Source of the DNA: an uncultured Lachnospiraceae bacterium
GTDB lineage: Bacteria > Bacillota > Clostridia > Lachnospirales > Lachnospiraceae
Reading direction: 5' to 3'
Length of the DNA: 8,947 nt
Assembly: GCA_947565255.1 (NCBI GenBank)
Contig: CANOFI010000082.1
Location: 1 to 8,947, forward strand
Position numbers and translations under genes: made by a program. Position 1 is the first letter of the stretch. Each line of letters begins with the position of its first letter. Of the stretch, positions 6,474-8,947 are shown in pieces. The notes beneath the pieces were generated by a model, which was given only the letters and a program-made list of their open reading frames with translations, did not search any database and was not told the origin of the DNA.

Positions 6474-8207
6474 TCACTCCGGCAGACTGTCCCTCAGACA
6501 AAGCACCCCCCAGCCGAGCAGCGCATTCGGATAGGCAGGCAGAACCGGCAGCTGCCGGGCGCCGCGAACCAGATACGCTTTTACCTTTTCCCCATATAAA
6601 TACGGGTCTTTCCCCTGCACGATTCCATACTGCATCAGAAGCGCCGCCGCACCTGTTACAAACGGTGTCGCCATGGATGTGCCGCTTTTTACAGTATACC
6701 CCCCGCCTGCTGCCGTAGACATAATATCCACCCCCGGTGCAGCTAAATCCGGCTTTGAAAATGCCCTTCCGGTATACCCGCGTCCTGAAAAATCCGCATA
6801 TGTATTTGTTCTGGAGTTATATGCCGCCACAGATATGACATTTGCAGACGTGGAAGGAATTGTCAGGGTAAGCTGCTCGCTTGGATACAAAAATTCTGTC
6901 TGCGAATTCAATGCCGCCACGGAAGGGAGCCACATTTCAAACTGTCCGTCCACCACCTTTTCCCCTTCGATTAAAACCGCCCAGATACCGCTGTCAATAT
7001 AAGTATTCATCGGTATCAGATCCATGTAAATTTCCTGCAGAACATTATATGGTGACGGCTGTCCATAATACAGCAGCACTCTCGTATTTCCCAATACGAA
7101 CTGCTGTTCGCCGCTTCTTAAAAATAATTCCACGCTTTCTCCTGACGGCGTCAGAAGCCGAAATCGAAAAATATCCGCATAATTTTTCCAGATCTGTATA
7201 TTGACCGTTGTCTCATAATTACTTACTGCAAATGAAACCTGTTCCTGTTTTCCCTGTACAATTGTTCCCGACGCATGCCCGGCTGTTGCACCCTCATTTC
7301 CCGTTCCTACTGCAATTACATTTTTCCACACTCCAGACGCCTGGTCTAAATAGGTCTCCAGCAGTGAGTTTCCATTATGCGCGCCATAGGTATTTCCAAA
7401 GCTGATATTAATAGCAACCGGCATAGAAAGACCCAACGCTTTTTTTATTACATAATCCACTGCCTGAATCAGTTCCGTTGTCCTTGGAAATGAATTGCTT
7501 CTCGGCACTCCAAGCTTTACTACCAAAAGGGACGCCTCCGGCGCAACTCCGCGGTAACGCCCCGAGGATGCACGTCCGTTTCCGGCTGCTATTCCCGCCA
7601 CATGCGTCCCATGCCCGGAAGAATCCATACCAGGCACAAGTATTTGCGGAAGTGCACCGGAAGGCTCCTGTAATAATTCATTGATTTGTTCCCGGCTGTA
7701 TTCCGTTCCAATCCGGTATCCGGCAGGCGGAGCCCCGGAAATGGTCTGGTCCCAGAGCGCCAGAATTCTTGTAGTGCCGTCCGCATACCGGAAATCTTCA
7801 TGCCGAAAGTCAATCCCGCTGTCAATCACCGCGACAATCGTTCCTGCCCCGCTAAGTGCAGTCTCTCCCTCCTGCACGGCATTGACACACGCTGCTGAAC
7901 GCGCCTGGGAAAGTTCAAAATAAAGCCGCTTCGGCTTTTCCATATACTCGATTTCCTCCAGATCTGCAATGACATCAATCAGCTGCTGCGGCAGCGTGAG
8001 CACCGCATATCCATTTAATAACGGAACAACCTGTATTCTGTCGTCCACCTGCTCCAGCGACTCAATCTGTCCATGGTAACGGACAATCACATCCCATGTA
8101 TTGCTCTCCTCGTCGTAACCGACATTTAAATTTTGTGATTTTTCCCTCTGTTCCTGCGGGGTATCCAGCGCAAGATTCAATAAATTTTCTATTTTCTGGC
8201 TTGACAA
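6474..8207 (-). CDS. Subtilisin-like serine protease (peptidase S8), clostridial Csp-type
   Basis: A complete 577-residue subtilase. The triad is intact: Asp129 (VAVIDSGID), His199 (SSGHGTHVAG) and Ser511 (SGTSMATP). The oxyanion-hole Asn304 is in GTGNEG. Residues about 28-98 resemble the propeptide/chaperone domain (strand-rich, ending before the likely processing region near 100-112). Residues about 315-450 are a beta-rich insertion between the Asn and Ser motifs. This is where the Csp germination proteases of clostridia carry a jelly-roll domain. There is no signal peptide, also as in Csp proteins, which act in the spore on SleC-type cortex hydrolases. No sleC-like gene is in the window, and related clostridial subtilases have other or unknown roles, so I give no gene symbol. 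Translation starts at TTG (8205-8207): AGGTGA lies 6 bases upstream and an in-frame TGA precludes any longer start. G+C is much higher than in the AT-rich island downstream. Confidence 0.93.
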   Translation of the reverse strand: MSSQKIENLLNLALDTPQEQREKSQNLNVGYDEESNTWDVIVRYHGQIESLEQVDDRIQVVPLLNGYAVLTLPQQLIDVIADLEEIEYMEKPKRLYFELSQARSAACVNAVQEGETALSGAGTIVAVIDSGIDFRHEDFRYADGTTRILALWDQTISGAPPAGYRIGTEYSREQINELLQEPSGALPQILVPGMDSSGHGTHVAGIAAGNGRASSGRYRGVAPEASLLVVKLGVPRSNSFPRTTELIQAVDYVIKKALGLSMPVAINISFGNTYGAHNGNSLLETYLDQASGVWKNVIAVGTGNEGATAGHASGTIVQGKQEQVSFAVSNYETTVNIQIWKNYADIFRFRLLTPSGESVELFLRSGEQQFVLGNTRVLLYYGQPSPYNVLQEIYMDLIPMNTYIDSGIWAVLIEGEKVVDGQFEMWLPSVAALNSQTEFLYPSEQLTLTIPSTSANVISVAAYNSRTNTYADFSGRGYTGRAFSKPDLAAPGVDIMSTAAGGGYTVKSGTSMATPFVTGAAALLMQYGIVQGKDPYLYGEKVKAYLVRGARQLPVLPAYPNALLGWGVLCLRDSLPE

Positions 8208-8213
8208 TTGTGT

Positions 8214-8219
8214 TCACCT
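8214..8219 (-). promoter_or_regulatory. Ribosome binding site that fixes a TTG start for the subtilase
   Basis: AGGTGA on the minus strand lies 6 bases before TTG at 8205-8207. The TGA inside this site is in the subtilase frame, so no upstream start is possible. The nearby ATG at about 8223-8225 is in another frame. Confidence 0.7.
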
Positions 8220-8235
8220 GACTCATTCTGTTGTA

Positions 8236-8264
8236 TTTAACTTATGCGCATTCCTTTAACTTAT
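8236..8264 (-). repeat. Two 10-bp direct repeats in the subtilase upstream region
   Basis: On the minus strand, ATAAGTTAAA occurs at 8255-8264 and again at 8236-8245, with starts 19 bases apart (about two helical turns). They lie 28-57 bases upstream of the TTG start. They may be a tandem activator or repressor site, or may overlap the promoter described in the next entry. Confidence 0.4.
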
Positions 8265-8266
8265 TC
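8239..8266 (-). promoter_or_regulatory. Possible sporulation-sigma-type promoter of the subtilase
   Basis: GAATAAG (8260-8266), a 13-base spacer and CATAAGTT (8239-8246) partly fit the mother-cell sigma-E pattern as I remember it (KMATATT, 13-15 bases, CATACANT). I see no good sigma-A promoter here. This would suit a Csp-type spore protease, but the match is partial and could be chance. Confidence 0.25.
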
Positions 8267-8293
8267 CTTCCATAATTCCTGTTTTAGAATGGG

Positions 8294-8527
8294 CTACATC
8301 CATGCTGTAATGACCACATCCCCCTCTCTCAATTCTTTTTCAAAAATCCTGTGCTGAATGGAATTCCCGAAAATCAGCTGCAGGACCAGTTTGACAATTT
8401 CATAATCCAGAACCTCGTCAGGCACATCAATAATGAAATTAATCTTATTCTCAAAGCACATATTCTGCGGCAATCGAGACTTTCTCCACTGGCCGTTCTG
8501 CGCCAGCCAGTTAATCATATCTATCAT
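8294..8527 (-). CDS. Small unrecognised ORF (77 aa), possibly the 3' fragment of a broken gene
   Basis: The codon choice looks like real clostridial coding sequence, and the peptide has a protein-like pattern: an amphipathic helix (MIDMINWLAQNG), a strand (NKINFIIDV), a helix (EIVKLVLQLIFG) and a final strand (GDVVITAWM). There is no ribosome binding site before the ATG at 8525-8527, nor before the second ATG at 8516-8518. The frame is open for another 14 codons upstream, to a TAG at 8570-8572, without a start codon. This fits the C-terminal remnant of a longer gene. A second short frame immediately upstream (ATG at about 8596, starting MPYENQENLIVINTNP) runs in another phase and could be the other half after a frameshift. 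I do not recognise the family. Confidence 0.4.
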   Translation of the reverse strand: MIDMINWLAQNGQWRKSRLPQNMCFENKINFIIDVPDEVLDYEIVKLVLQLIFGNSIQHRIFEKELREGDVVITAWM

Positions 8528-8604
8528 ATTTTGTAAACAATCGTAATATTTTGGGATTTGTGTTAATAACTATTAAATTTTCCTGATTTTCATATGGCAT
8601 TATG

Positions 8605-8649
8605 ATTCCCCGGCTGTTGCATACCGCCATATTTTACAGCCGAAGGAAT
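8605..8649. repeat. Imperfect inverted repeat (stem-loop)
   Basis: CGGCTGT (8611-8617) pairs perfectly with ACAGCCG (8636-8642). Beyond a small internal loop, ATTCC (8605-8609) pairs with GGAAT (8645-8649), giving 12 pairs around an 18-base loop. There is no T-run on either side, so it is unlikely to be a terminator. It could be an mRNA structure, a protein site or a degraded mobile-element end. Confidence 0.4.
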
Positions 8650-8947
8650 AACCATTCGAGTCAGAAATTGACCGCTTAAGTTATGTGAGTTGTCTTTCGT
8701 GGGGTCTTTCGTATATAATTATTGTAGAAAATGGGTGGGAATACGCTTGGCACGTTGTTCTGCAATCCCGTGCGGATATACGGCTGCGAAATACTCATTC
8801 CCTGGGTGACGATAAACTGAATGTATCAGAGCAGATACCGGAGCATATTAGGCAGCGCATAGGAATGATGATTGCGGGAAATAATTTTATATCTTTTAAC
8901 AGCTTATAGTCCGATCACATGATACTATCCTGCCACGTTCATTTCAT
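8650..8947. other. Gene-poor right end with one weak plus-strand frame
   Basis: A plus-strand frame at 8685-8909 (74 codons, GTG start) ends in a protein-like segment (SEQIPEHIRQRIGMMIAG), but no ribosome binding site precedes it. TTGTCT (8690-8695), 18 bases and TATAAT (8714-8719) form a possible plus-strand promoter that overlaps the frame's own beginning, so the two do not fit together well. On the minus strand all three frames are broken by stops near the edge. I would not annotate a gene here without homology support. Confidence 0.25.

Noticed and set aside
6912..8207. Plus-strand frames of 65-109 codons opposite the subtilase
   Set aside because: The minus strand encodes a complete protease with all catalytic residues in order; the plus frames are shadows.
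8690..8719. TTGTCT, 18 bases, TATAAT as a plus-strand promoter
   Set aside because: A weak -35 and no supported gene downstream before the window edge; not strong enough to list separately.

Overview
The window looks like chromosomal DNA of a low-to-mid G+C Firmicute, most likely a clostridial (Lachnospiraceae-type) gut bacterium. This rests on three things: strong AGGAGG-like ribosome binding sites, a clostripain-family (C11) protease beside a Csp-type subtilase, and codon use typical of that group. No rRNA, tRNA, CRISPR array, transposase or phage structural gene is visible. Every gene I can support is on the minus strand, so the description runs from right to left.

Right end (about 8208-8947): gene-poor. 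It holds one short coding-like minus-strand frame of 77 codons (8294-8527) without a ribosome binding site, an imperfect hairpin (8605-8649), and a weak plus-strand frame. Next comes a complete 577-residue subtilisin-like protease (6474-8207) with an intact Asp-His-Ser triad and no signal peptide. It starts at a TTG codon and has the layout of the clostridial Csp/germination-protease type.

Middle (about 5500-6473): a conspicuously AT-rich island. It contains an N-terminally truncated RloB-family gene (5706-6230), probably a decayed remnant of an RloA/RloB-type defence cassette, followed by a good rho-independent terminator (5585-5622).

Left half (1-5492): a compact operon. A near-consensus promoter (TTCACA, 17 bp, TATAAT) with a 13-bp perfect palindrome at the expected transcription start drives three tightly packed genes. 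These are a 183-residue unrecognised protein, a 1072-residue unrecognised multidomain protein, and a secreted or membrane-anchored clostripain-like cysteine protease that runs off the left edge. The large protein has duplicated beta-rich modules, a coiled coil, an alanine-rich hydrophobic helical segment and a charged helical C-terminus. Gene spacings are 5 and 17 bases, so the three products are probably made together.

The operon is the best candidate for an undescribed system: a large, possibly membrane-interacting protein, a small partner and a dedicated C11 protease behind what looks like an operator. The function is not established. All family calls here come from reading the sequence and from memory, not from searches.
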